Below are positions 1-5,806 of a stretch of 6,105 nucleotides of DNA, one piece after another. The DNA lies in NCBI GenBank assembly GCA_025359355.1, contig JANYGR010000344.1:1-6105 (forward strand). Reading direction: 5' to 3'. The position numbers were made by a program, and so were the translations under genes. The notes under the pieces were generated by a model, which was not told where the DNA came from, made no database searches, and saw nothing but the letters and a program-made list of their open reading frames with translations. Position 1 is the stretch's first letter. Each line of letters starts with the position of its first letter. The DNA is from Bacteroidota bacterium. GTDB lineage: Bacteria > Bacteroidota > Bacteroidia > B-17B0 > Aurantibacillaceae.

Positions 1-9
1 GTTATTTAA
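1..9 (+). CDS. Possible last codons of etfB (ETF beta subunit), partial
   Basis: The window opens with gtt att taa, read as Val-Ile-stop. As I recall, ETF beta subunits of Bacteroidota often end in a short Lys-Val-Ile type tail, and etfB commonly lies directly before etfA, which starts at 147. Only two sense codons are visible, so this is an inference from context, not recognition of a protein. Another reading frame also reaches a stop within the first 13 bases, so the upstream gene cannot be identified from this window. Confidence 0.25.
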   Translation, partial: VI

Positions 10-15
10 TTAGTT

Positions 16-130
16 TCCCGCAGAACTCGCTGATTTCACAGAAATAATAGTCAAGCGGAAAACAAAGAAGTATTGACAAAACAAAAATAATTAAACTTTA
101 AAATCTGCAAGATCTGCGAAATCTGCGGGA
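16..130. repeat. Imperfect inverted repeat with internal 9-bp tandem units
   Basis: The left arm (16-45) begins tcccgcaga. The right arm (101-130) ends tctgcggga. The outer 9 bp are perfectly complementary, and over 30 bp I count 22 complementary positions. The right arm consists of three tandem 9-bp units: atctgcaag (103-111), atctgcgaa (112-120) and atctgcggg (121-129). The central 55 bp are AT-rich and unrelated to the arms. The element fills most of the gap between the putative etfB end and etfA. Its transcript could fold into a long imperfect hairpin. It resembles dispersed intergenic repeats built on a CTGCGAAATCTGCGGG-like unit that I recall from Bacteroidota genomes. Copy number cannot be judged here, and no transposase is present. 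Confidence 0.6.
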
Positions 131-146
131 CATAAAATAAGAAAAC

Positions 147-1127
147 ATGATATTAGTATATACAGAAATCAACAAAGGCAAAGTAAAAAAAGCATCGTTA
201 GAAGCAATAAACTACGCCGCAAAAATAGCAGAACTAACAAGCTCTAGCGTAACAGCAGTAGCTATTAACGCAGATGCTGCTCAATTAGAAGCCATTGGAA
301 AAGCAGGCGCCAAAAAAATATTAGCTGTAAAAAATGAGGCCTTAGCATCTTTAGACAGTATGCTTTTATCAGCCACTATTGAGCAAGCAGCAAAAGCAGA
401 GGGTGCAAAAATTATCGTGTTCTCATTCGATATCGTTGGTAAAGCAGTAGCTCCTCGTTTGTCAGCACGCTTAAAAGCAGGATTAGTTGCGGGTGCAGTA
501 GATTACCCAACAGTAAACGGAACTGCTTTGGAAGTAAAGAAAAATGTATTTTCAGGAAAAGCAACAGCCTTATACTCTATCAATAGCGACATTAAAATTA
601 TTTCGTTATTACCAAGTTCTTTTCCTATCACATCGTCCGAAAACGCAGCAACGGTAGTTGATTTCGCAGTTGATTTATCAGGTGTAAATTCTAAAATCGT
701 TATCAAAGAAAAGAAATCAGATATCGTAGGCGATATGATTCCTTTGCCAGAAGCAGAATTAGTAGTAAGCGCAGGTCGTGGATTAAAAGGTCCAGAAAAC
801 TGGGGCATGGTAGAAGAATTAGCAAAAGAATTAAAAGCAACAACGGCTTGTTCTCGCCCAGTAGCAGATATGCATTGGCGTCCACACCACGAACATGTTG
901 GGCAAACAGGAGTAGCTATTCGTCCTAATTTATATATTGCTATTGGTATTTCGGGAGCTATCCAACACTTAGCGGGCGTAAACGGAAGTAAAACTATTGT
1001 TGTTATTAACAGCGACAAAGAAGCGCCTTTCTTCAAATCAGCTGATTATGGGGTAGTAGGAGATGCTTTTACCATTGTTCCTAAATTAATCGAAGCGGTT
1101 AAAAAATTCAAAGCGAATCATAACTAA
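147..1127 (+). CDS. etfA: Electron transfer flavoprotein subunit alpha
   Basis: This is the alpha subunit of the heterodimeric electron transfer flavoprotein. It binds FAD and carries electrons from acyl-CoA and other dehydrogenases to ETF:quinone oxidoreductase in the cytoplasm. At 326 residues it has normal family length. Residues 1 to about 185 form the N-terminal ETF domain, starting ILVYTEI. Residues from about 203 form the FAD-binding domain with VSAGRG (207-212), SRPVAD (236-241), GQTGVAIRP (252-260), the signature YIAIGISGAIQHLAG (263-277) and INSDKEAPFF (287-296). The Arg, Thr, Ser and His positions that contact FAD in characterised ETFs appear intact. The start is supported because the ETF fold begins immediately after the ATG, 16 bp beyond the upstream repeat. 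The stop lies 1 bp before the next gene, so the two are probably co-transcribed. The beta subunit would lie just upstream, outside the window. No defect is seen. Confidence 0.97.
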   Translation: MILVYTEINKGKVKKASLEAINYAAKIAELTSSSVTAVAINADAAQLEAIGKAGAKKILAVKNEALASLDSMLLSATIEQAAKAEGAKIIVFSFDIVGKAVAPRLSARLKAGLVAGAVDYPTVNGTALEVKKNVFSGKATALYSINSDIKIISLLPSSFPITSSENAATVVDFAVDLSGVNSKIVIKEKKSDIVGDMIPLPEAELVVSAGRGLKGPENWGMVEELAKELKATTACSRPVADMHWRPHHEHVGQTGVAIRPNLYIAIGISGAIQHLAGVNGSKTIVVINSDKEAPFFKSADYGVVGDAFTIVPKLIEAVKKFKANHN

Positions 1128-1128
1128 C

Positions 1129-1872
1129 ATGGAAAACGTATTTTTTGAAGGTAAGGTCATGTGGTCGCAGATAGATGCGAATATGCATCTTAGACATTCT
1201 GCTTATGCGGATTTTGCTGCACAAGCAAGGCTTGAAATTCTTGAAAAACTTGGCTTTGATGCAAATTTATTAGAAAAATTAAAAATTGGTCCTATCTTAT
1301 TTAGAGAAGAATTAATTTATATGCGCGAGGTTCGTCCAAATGATACTATAAAAGTAACATGCGAAATGACTCACTGTCGAAAAGATGGAAGCCGTTGGTC
1401 CTTTAGTCAAGGACTTTATAGAGGCGATGGCGTTCAAGCCGCACAAATAAATGTTCAAGGCGCTTGGGTAGATATGGAAAAAAGAAAGCTAACAGGTTTA
1501 GCACCCGAGTTAGCGATTAAGTTTCTTGATATTCCTAAAACAAAAGATTTCGTATTAGAAGAAGTACCAGAAAAAAAAGTTGAACTAATTAAAGATAAAA
1601 ATACAATGACAAATTTAGAACAATCGTTTGAAGACGCTAAAAAGCGAGTGATGGAATTGACTGAAAAACCAGGTAACGATGTGTTGCTTGAATTATATGC
1701 ACTTAACAAGCAAGCTACTTTGGGCGATGCTGAAACACATGGAGAAAAACCAGCCATGTTTGACTTTGTAGCAGCAGCAAAATTTAATGCATGGAATGCA
1801 AAAAAAGGATTAGGTAAGGAAGATGCTCAACAAAAATATATGGATTACGTAGATGGTTTATTAAAAAAATAA
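1129..1872 (+). CDS. Acyl-CoA thioesterase (4HBT hotdog) fused to acyl-CoA-binding protein domain
   Basis: This is a two-domain cytoplasmic protein of 247 residues. Residues 1 to about 140 are a 4HBT-type hotdog thioesterase domain. The stretch WSQIDANMHLRHSAYADF (12-29) matches the family's D-x-x-x-H...Y pattern, and Asp16 aligns with the catalytic Asp of 4-hydroxybenzoyl-CoA thioesterase. A charged linker (about 141-160) leads to a full ACBP domain (about 161-247). It carries KPGND (180-184), LYALNKQATLGD (189-200), AAKFNAW (216-222) and DAQQKY (232-237). The four residues equivalent to bovine ACBP Tyr28, Lys32, Lys54 and Tyr73 are Tyr190, Lys194, Lys218 and Tyr237. The loop after GD is two residues longer, and the usual Trp after Lys54 is Phe219. 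The likely role is binding and hydrolysing medium- or long-chain acyl-CoA. The chain-length preference is not readable. The gene starts 1 bp after etfA and overlaps the next start by 1 bp. An in-frame ATG at 1606 could also yield free ACBP. Confidence 0.9.
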   Translation: MENVFFEGKVMWSQIDANMHLRHSAYADFAAQARLEILEKLGFDANLLEKLKIGPILFREELIYMREVRPNDTIKVTCEMTHCRKDGSRWSFSQGLYRGDGVQAAQINVQGAWVDMEKRKLTGLAPELAIKFLDIPKTKDFVLEEVPEKKVELIKDKNTMTNLEQSFEDAKKRVMELTEKPGNDVLLELYALNKQATLGDAETHGEKPAMFDFVAAAKFNAWNAKKGLGKEDAQQKYMDYVDGLLKK

Positions 1873-2381
1873 TGGATAAACTTAACGCTCTTATACAAAA
1901 AGCAAAACATTCATCTTTTTATTTGTGGTTATTAAACACCATACTTTTAAGAACAGTACCGTTTAATAAACCACACAATATTAAGGTAACACAAATAGGT
2001 GATAATGAAATTACGCTATGTGCCAAAAACATAAAATCTAATCGTAATCACATTAAAGGAATACACGCTTGCTTACTTGCAACACTTTGTGAGTATGCAT
2101 CTGGACTTAGTTTATTAATACATTTTTCGCCAAAAGAGTATCGTATTATTTTAAAAACAATTCACATGACTTACCATTATCAAGCTAAAACCGCGGTGTA
2201 TGTGACTTTTAAAATAACGAAGCAACAAATAGAAGAAGAGATTTTAAACCCTTTAAAAACACAAGATGCCGTCTTTAAAGAATTTACGGTTGAAGTATAC
2301 GACGAAGAAAAGAACCATATCTGTACAGGCCTAATTAATTGGCAAATCAAAGCTTGGAAGAATGTAAAAATGAAAGTTTAA
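1872..2381 (+). CDS. DUF4442-like hotdog-fold protein (putative thioesterase)
   Basis: This is a 169-residue cytoplasmic protein with no signal peptide, and I recognise it as DUF4442-like. That family has a PaaI-type hotdog fold and is largely uncharacterised. The helix-rich N-terminus runs into VPFNKPHNIKV (29-39), followed by the core NHIKGIHACLLATLCEYASGL (split here as Asn59, Gly63, His65, Glu74, Gly78). The Asn to acidic-residue spacing of 15 equals that of the next gene's Asn47 to Asp62, and it resembles the active-site layout of PaaI-type thioesterases. The final strands include CTGLINWQI (151-159). A thioesterase or acyl-CoA-binding role is inferred from fold and neighbours only. The ATG shares its A with the preceding TAA (TAATG), which suggests translational coupling. 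The Glu instead of the more usual Asp may mean an altered or non-catalytic role. Confidence 0.75.
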   Translation: MDKLNALIQKAKHSSFYLWLLNTILLRTVPFNKPHNIKVTQIGDNEITLCAKNIKSNRNHIKGIHACLLATLCEYASGLSLLIHFSPKEYRIILKTIHMTYHYQAKTAVYVTFKITKQQIEEEILNPLKTQDAVFKEFTVEVYDEEKNHICTGLINWQIKAWKNVKMKV

Positions 2382-2385
2382 ATAC

Positions 2386-2859
2386 ATGAAGATCTCTGAA
2401 AACTCTCTTAAATGGCTAATGCGTTTATATCCACCTATGCTTTTTCAGCGTATTTGGGTAAAAAAAATTGATAAAGATTTCAGAGGTATTGATGTGAAAA
2501 TTAATAGAAGTCTTTTTACAACAAACCTTGGTAGTGCTACATTTGGAGGGACTATATTTGCTGCAACCGATCCTTTTTATGCCTTACTAATTGGACAAAT
2601 CATGCAACATAAAGGATTTAAAATAACCGTATGGTTAAAAAGTGCAGAAATACAATACCTCAAACCCGCAAGAAAAGATTTGCATTATTCAATCAAAATT
2701 GATGATGAAATGATTAAAGAAGTAGAACAAGCGATTAGTAAAGAAGGGAAATTTGTAAAGACGTATCCCATAGAACTTTTTGATTCAACTGGAGATTTAT
2801 GTGTAACAGCTTTAAATGAAGTATATATTAGGAATCTAAATTTCTCTAAACCGTTATAA
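2386..2859 (+). CDS. DUF4442 hotdog-fold protein (putative thioesterase)
   Basis: This 157-residue cytoplasmic protein is a clearer member of the DUF4442 group than its upstream neighbour. It shows RLYPPMLFQRIWVKKID (13-29), the Asn-containing core TTNLGSATFGGTIF (45-58), then ATDPFY (60-65) and the late strand IQYLKPARKDL (89-99). Asn47, Gly54-Gly55 and Asp62 sit where PaaI-type hotdog thioesterases keep their substrate-binding and catalytic residues. No substrate has been established for this family that I can name. The gene starts 4 bp after the upstream stop, so the two hotdog genes look like a diverged tandem pair in one operon with etfA. Sequence similarity between them is low outside the core, so the duplication is old or they were recruited separately. 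The stop codon lies inside the left arm of a hairpin that may end the transcript. Confidence 0.8.
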   Translation: MKISENSLKWLMRLYPPMLFQRIWVKKIDKDFRGIDVKINRSLFTTNLGSATFGGTIFAATDPFYALLIGQIMQHKGFKITVWLKSAEIQYLKPARKDLHYSIKIDDEMIKEVEQAISKEGKFVKTYPIELFDSTGDLCVTALNEVYIRNLNFSKPL

Positions 2860-2884
2860 TAAAAATATCTTTTTTTATTATAAC
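2853..2884 (+). terminator. AT-rich perfect 13-bp hairpin, possible terminator
   Basis: The sequence gttataataaaaa (2853-2865) is perfectly complementary to tttttattataac (2872-2884), with a 6-base loop tatctt. The left arm contains the TAA stop of the preceding gene. The stem has only one G-C pair, and no T-run follows it outside the stem, so it is not a textbook intrinsic terminator. Its location between two functionally distinct gene groups supports a role in ending the etfA operon transcript or protecting its 3' end. Confidence 0.4.
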
Positions 2885-2896
2885 TATGCGCGCATA
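2885..2896. repeat. 12-bp perfect palindrome tatgcgcgcata
   Basis: This palindrome directly follows the AT-rich hairpin. It is the only strongly GC-cored stretch in the 141-bp spacer before the FadL-type gene. It could be a binding site for a dimeric regulator or an extension of the terminator region. No known operator is recognised. Confidence 0.4.
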
Positions 2897-2911
2897 ACAA
2901 ACTAAAATTCA

Positions 2912-2919
2912 TATATTTA
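2912..2919 (+). promoter_or_regulatory. Weak candidate -7 box for the FadL/SGNH pair
   Basis: TATATTTA matches seven of the eight positions of the Bacteroidota -7 element TAnnTTTG, counting the two free positions. It lies 81 bp before the ATG at 3001 and 15 bp after the 12-bp palindrome. I see no TTG at a suitable distance upstream, and such AT-rich matches arise easily by chance. The spacer between two transcription units should hold a promoter, but this placement is tentative. Confidence 0.2.
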
Positions 2920-3000
2920 ATCCCAAAAATAAATAATAAGCTCAAATCGTACATTCATCTATGCTTATTTATTGATAATAAAAATTAAACTAAATAAACA

Positions 3001-4242
3001 ATGACAAATCTAAAAAAACTAGTAACAACGATTATTCTAGCCGCGCCATTAATGGTGAGTGCACAAGGATTTCAAGTAAACCTTCAAGGGCAAGTTCAAC
3101 AAGGAATGGGAACAGCAGGTACTGCGCTTATTCAAGATGGAGCCTCTGTTTTCTTTAACCCAGGAGGAGTGTCTTTTCTTAAACAAAATAGTGTGGATGT
3201 GGGAATGACAGCTACCATTGCAAATAGTCAGTTTTTAGATAACAATTCAGGTACAGTAAATAAAACGACTTCTCCTGTTAGTACGCCTTTTACGGCTTAT
3301 GGTGTATTTGGCCTAAAAGATAGTACAAAAAAAGGACATAATTTTAGATTCGGAATGGGCATTTACACTCCGTTTGGCAGCACTGTTGATTGGGAAAAAG
3401 GATGGACTGGACGTTACGCATTAACACATTTACAATTGAAAGCTATATTTTTTCAACCAACATTTAGTTGGAAAATATGCGAAAAACTGGGTATTGGCGG
3501 AGGATTTGTATACTCAACAGGTTCTGTGAATTTACAAAAAGATATTCCCGTAGTGGATGCTAATGGTAATGTAGGACATGCAGAATTAAGCGGAAAAGCA
3601 AGTGGCTTTGGTTACAATTTAGGGGTTTATTACAAGCCTTATAAATATTTATCTTTAGGCTTAACATATCGTTCTCAAGTAAATATGAAAGTGAATAGTG
3701 GCGATGCTACATTTACTGTACCGTCTTCTCTTTCAACTAATTTCCCGAATGGTAAATTTACAGCATCCTTACCTTTACCAAGCGTGTTAACGTTAGGTAT
3801 TGGTTTTACACCTACTGAAAAATTATCATTTGCATTAGATGTTAATTATGTTGGCTGGAAAGCTTATGACACGTTATCTTTCGATTACGCTAATAATACG
3901 GCATCTTTAGTTGATACTAAATCAGCTCGTTTATATAAAAATACCTTTGCCGTTAGATTTGGTGGTCAATATAAAATTACACCGGCATTTGCGGTTCGTT
4001 TAGGTATTGCTTATGCTAATACACCTATTCAAAATGGTTATGTTACTCCTGAAACGCCTGATGCTAGCCGTTATATATACACAGCAGGTTTAGGATATAC
4101 GATTAAAAATAAATTTACAATCAATGCATCTGTATTGTATGAGTCATTAAAAAGAACAGATACTAATATTGAAACTAACTTAAGCGGTACATATCAAACA
4201 AATGTAATTGCTCCAGGACTTTCTTTATCTTATAAATTTTAA
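3001..4242 (+). CDS. FadL/OmpP1-family outer-membrane transport protein
   Basis: This is a 413-residue outer-membrane beta-barrel of the Toluene_X/FadL family, which admits long-chain fatty acids and other hydrophobic compounds. A signal peptide has KK at 5-6, a hydrophobic core at about 8-19 and likely cleavage VSA|QG after residue 21. The mature protein opens with the family's N-terminal hatch region: GFQVN (23-27), GMGTAGTA (35-42) and SVFFNPGGVSFL (49-60). Further family marks are GIYTPFG (120-126) and WTGRY (135-139). Alternating amphipathic strands follow to a C-terminal LSYKF, whose final Phe is typical of barrel assembly signals. Length is normal. Bacteroidota encode many FadL relatives, so the substrate is inferred. 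The gene lies 20 bp before an SGNH hydrolase lipoprotein gene, and the two are probably co-transcribed, with a shared terminator after the second. The adjacent acyl-CoA genes support a lipid substrate. Confidence 0.93.
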   Translation: MTNLKKLVTTIILAAPLMVSAQGFQVNLQGQVQQGMGTAGTALIQDGASVFFNPGGVSFLKQNSVDVGMTATIANSQFLDNNSGTVNKTTSPVSTPFTAYGVFGLKDSTKKGHNFRFGMGIYTPFGSTVDWEKGWTGRYALTHLQLKAIFFQPTFSWKICEKLGIGGGFVYSTGSVNLQKDIPVVDANGNVGHAELSGKASGFGYNLGVYYKPYKYLSLGLTYRSQVNMKVNSGDATFTVPSSLSTNFPNGKFTASLPLPSVLTLGIGFTPTEKLSFALDVNYVGWKAYDTLSFDYANNTASLVDTKSARLYKNTFAVRFGGQYKITPAFAVRLGIAYANTPIQNGYVTPETPDASRYIYTAGLGYTIKNKFTINASVLYESLKRTDTNIETNLSGTYQTNVIAPGLSLSYKF

Positions 4243-4262
4243 TTAAAAATTAAACATACACA

Positions 4263-5630
4263 ATGAAAAATATATTAAATAAAACAATTATAGTAACTAT
4301 GGCGGTAGGCGCATTAGTTAGCTGTAAACCAGATTTAAAAGCTCCTGCTTCTGATAAAGGAAGTATTGATGTTACTAAATATGTAGCAATTGGAAATTCA
4401 ATTACATCAGGCTTTGCTGATGGAGCATTATACTATGAAGGACAACAAGTATCTTATGCTAATTTACTAGCTGAGCAATTTAAAACAGTTGGTGGTGGCG
4501 ATTTTAATACTCCTTGGACACCAATGGGAACCCAGGGTATTGGTTCATCTTTAAATGCAAAATTAGTTTTAGGATATAAAACAGATTGCCAAGGTGTATA
4601 TGGTTTATCACCAGTTCCTGCTGCCCCAGGCTATGGCGATATTTCAATTTTCTCAAATAATATTTCTGCGCAAGGTCCATTTAATAATATGGGAGTACCA
4701 GGGGCAAAAGTGACTACGGTTGTTTACCCAGGTTACGGAGATGGCACTAAGCCAGCAGGTACGTTCAATCCTTTCTTTACACGTATGCTTACTTCTGCAG
4801 AAATGGCTACTGCATCTATGCTTTCTAAAGCAGCTGAACAAAAACCTACTTTCTTTTCTGTATTTATTGGAAACAATGATGTTTTAGGAAATGCACTTGC
4901 CGGTGGTATGTCTTCTACTCCTATAACTCCATCAGGTGGAGGTGTAGGAACTGGATTTGATGCTAGTTACGATTTAATTATCAATACAATGATGGCTAAT
5001 GGTGCTAAAGGAGTTGTTGGTAATATCCCTGACATTACTAACATACCACACTTTACGACTGTTCCTTATAATGGGTTAACTTTGAAAGCCGCTGATGCAA
5101 CAAATTTAAATGCAGCTTATGGAGCTACAGGAGCTACTTTTAAAGAAGGAAGTGGAAATGCTTTCATGATACAAGACGCATCTGCTCCAGGTGGTGTTAG
5201 ACAAATTCAATCAAATGAATATATTTTATTAGGCACACCACAAGATTCATTAAAATGTGCTGGTTGGGGAACAACGAAGCCGTTAGCCGATCAATATGTT
5301 TTAAATGTACGTGAGGTTTTAAATTTAAAAGAAGCTGCTGCTGCCTATAATGCTAAAATTAAAACAGTAGCTGAAGAAAAAGGGTTAGCTTTTGTAGATG
5401 TAAATGCTTTTATGGCTAATGCTAAAAAAGGAATTGTTTTCAATGGCATCACTAGCTCTGCAGCATTTGTTAGCGGTGGTGCTTTTTCATTAGATGGCAT
5501 TCACTTAACGCCACGCGGTAATGCAATGCTTGCTAATGAATTTATTAAAGCAATCAATCATACTTATGGCTCTACTATAAATTTAGTAGATGTAACAAAA
5601 TACAACGGTGTTGTATTTCCTAATCCTTAA
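4263..5630 (+). CDS. SGNH/GDSL hydrolase lipoprotein (putative esterase/lipase)
   Basis: This is a 455-residue lipoprotein. The signal peptide ends in the lipobox LVSC with lipidated Cys21, which places it in the outer or inner membrane leaflet outside the cytoplasm. SGNH blocks are present in order. Block I is VAIGNSITSG, with nucleophile Ser46 and Asn instead of the usual Asp before it. Block II is around NMGVPGAKV (142-150). Block III is IGNND (202-206). Block V is LDGIHLTPRGN (410-420), giving Asp411 and His414 of the catalytic triad. The hydrolase is therefore predicted to be active on ester-linked lipid or carbohydrate substrates. The protein is longer than minimal SGNH enzymes because of about 100 residues between blocks I and II and a long stretch between III and V. 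Besides Cys21 there are only two cysteines, Cys109 and Cys332, one in each of these insertions, so a disulfide is possible. The gene follows the FadL-type gene and ends with tandem in-frame stops (TAA TAG) before the terminator. Confidence 0.92.
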   Translation: MKNILNKTIIVTMAVGALVSCKPDLKAPASDKGSIDVTKYVAIGNSITSGFADGALYYEGQQVSYANLLAEQFKTVGGGDFNTPWTPMGTQGIGSSLNAKLVLGYKTDCQGVYGLSPVPAAPGYGDISIFSNNISAQGPFNNMGVPGAKVTTVVYPGYGDGTKPAGTFNPFFTRMLTSAEMATASMLSKAAEQKPTFFSVFIGNNDVLGNALAGGMSSTPITPSGGGVGTGFDASYDLIINTMMANGAKGVVGNIPDITNIPHFTTVPYNGLTLKAADATNLNAAYGATGATFKEGSGNAFMIQDASAPGGVRQIQSNEYILLGTPQDSLKCAGWGTTKPLADQYVLNVREVLNLKEAAAAYNAKIKTVAEEKGLAFVDVNAFMANAKKGIVFNGITSSAAFVSGGAFSLDGIHLTPRGNAMLANEFIKAINHTYGSTINLVDVTKYNGVVFPNP

Positions 5631-5651
5631 TAGATGATATGAATTTGAATG

Positions 5652-5682
5652 AAAAGCGAGGCTGATTAGTCTCGCTTTTTTT
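5652..5682 (+). terminator. Intrinsic terminator after the SGNH hydrolase gene
   Basis: The sequence aaaagcgaggct (5652-5663) pairs with agtctcgctttt (5668-5679) in a 12-bp stem with one G-T wobble and the loop gatt. A run of seven T's covers 5676-5682. It lies 21 bp beyond the stop codon and should end transcription of the FadL/SGNH unit. The A-run on the other side could also allow some termination from the opposite direction. Confidence 0.9.
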
Positions 5683-5744
5683 ATAAATAAAAAATTCTAA
5701 CACAATTAATTAAGTTATATAAATGAAATTATATCAACAATCAG

Positions 5745-5752
5745 TAACTTTG
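5745..5752 (+). promoter_or_regulatory. Candidate promoter -7 box TAACTTTG
   Basis: This is a perfect match to the Bacteroidota primary sigma factor -7 element TAnnTTTG, located after the terminator and 54 bp before the ATG at 5807. That gives an expected 5' untranslated region of roughly 45-50 bases. No clear TTG -33 element is seen at the usual distance. Position and match make this the best promoter candidate in the window. Confidence 0.55.
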
Positions 5753-5806
5753 TCTAATCAAATAATCAAACCTATTTATCTCATAAAGTTAACGCACAAG
5801 TATTAA

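Noticed and set aside
73..100. Possible promoter for etfA (TTG at 73-75 with an AT-rich -7 region near 92-100)
   Set aside because: The downstream part does not match TAnnTTTG and the spacing is short, and etfA is probably transcribed from upstream.
103..129. Three tandem 9-bp units considered as a CRISPR-like or iteron array
   Set aside because: The units are contiguous with no spacers, too short for CRISPR repeats, and no cas or replication gene is near.
703..885. Antisense open frame of 60 codons with a Leu-rich, membrane-like translation
   Set aside because: The Leu/Ile runs are the reverse complement of Lys/Glu-rich etfA codons, so the apparent hydrophobicity is an artefact.
503..1036. 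Antisense open frame of 177 codons opposite etfA
   Set aside because: It lies wholly within a well-conserved etfA, its translation resembles no family, and it is best explained as a shadow of codon bias in etfA.
1455..1757. Antisense open frame of 100 codons opposite the thioesterase-ACBP gene
   Set aside because: The + strand frame has two recognisable domains across this region, and the antisense product shows none.
2685..2954. Antisense open frame of 89 codons reaching into the 2860-3000 spacer
   Set aside because: Most of it overlaps the DUF4442 gene, it has no recognisable domain, and it runs through the hairpin and palindrome.
4653..4841. Antisense open frame of 62 codons rich in Cys, His and Arg inside the SGNH gene
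   Set aside because: The Cys/His content suggested a zinc-binding protein, but the spacing is irregular and the sense strand is clearly coding.
5717..5734. Short inverted repeat atataa/ttatat before the receptor gene
   Set aside because: Six A-T pairs with a 6-base spacer are expected by chance in sequence this AT-rich.
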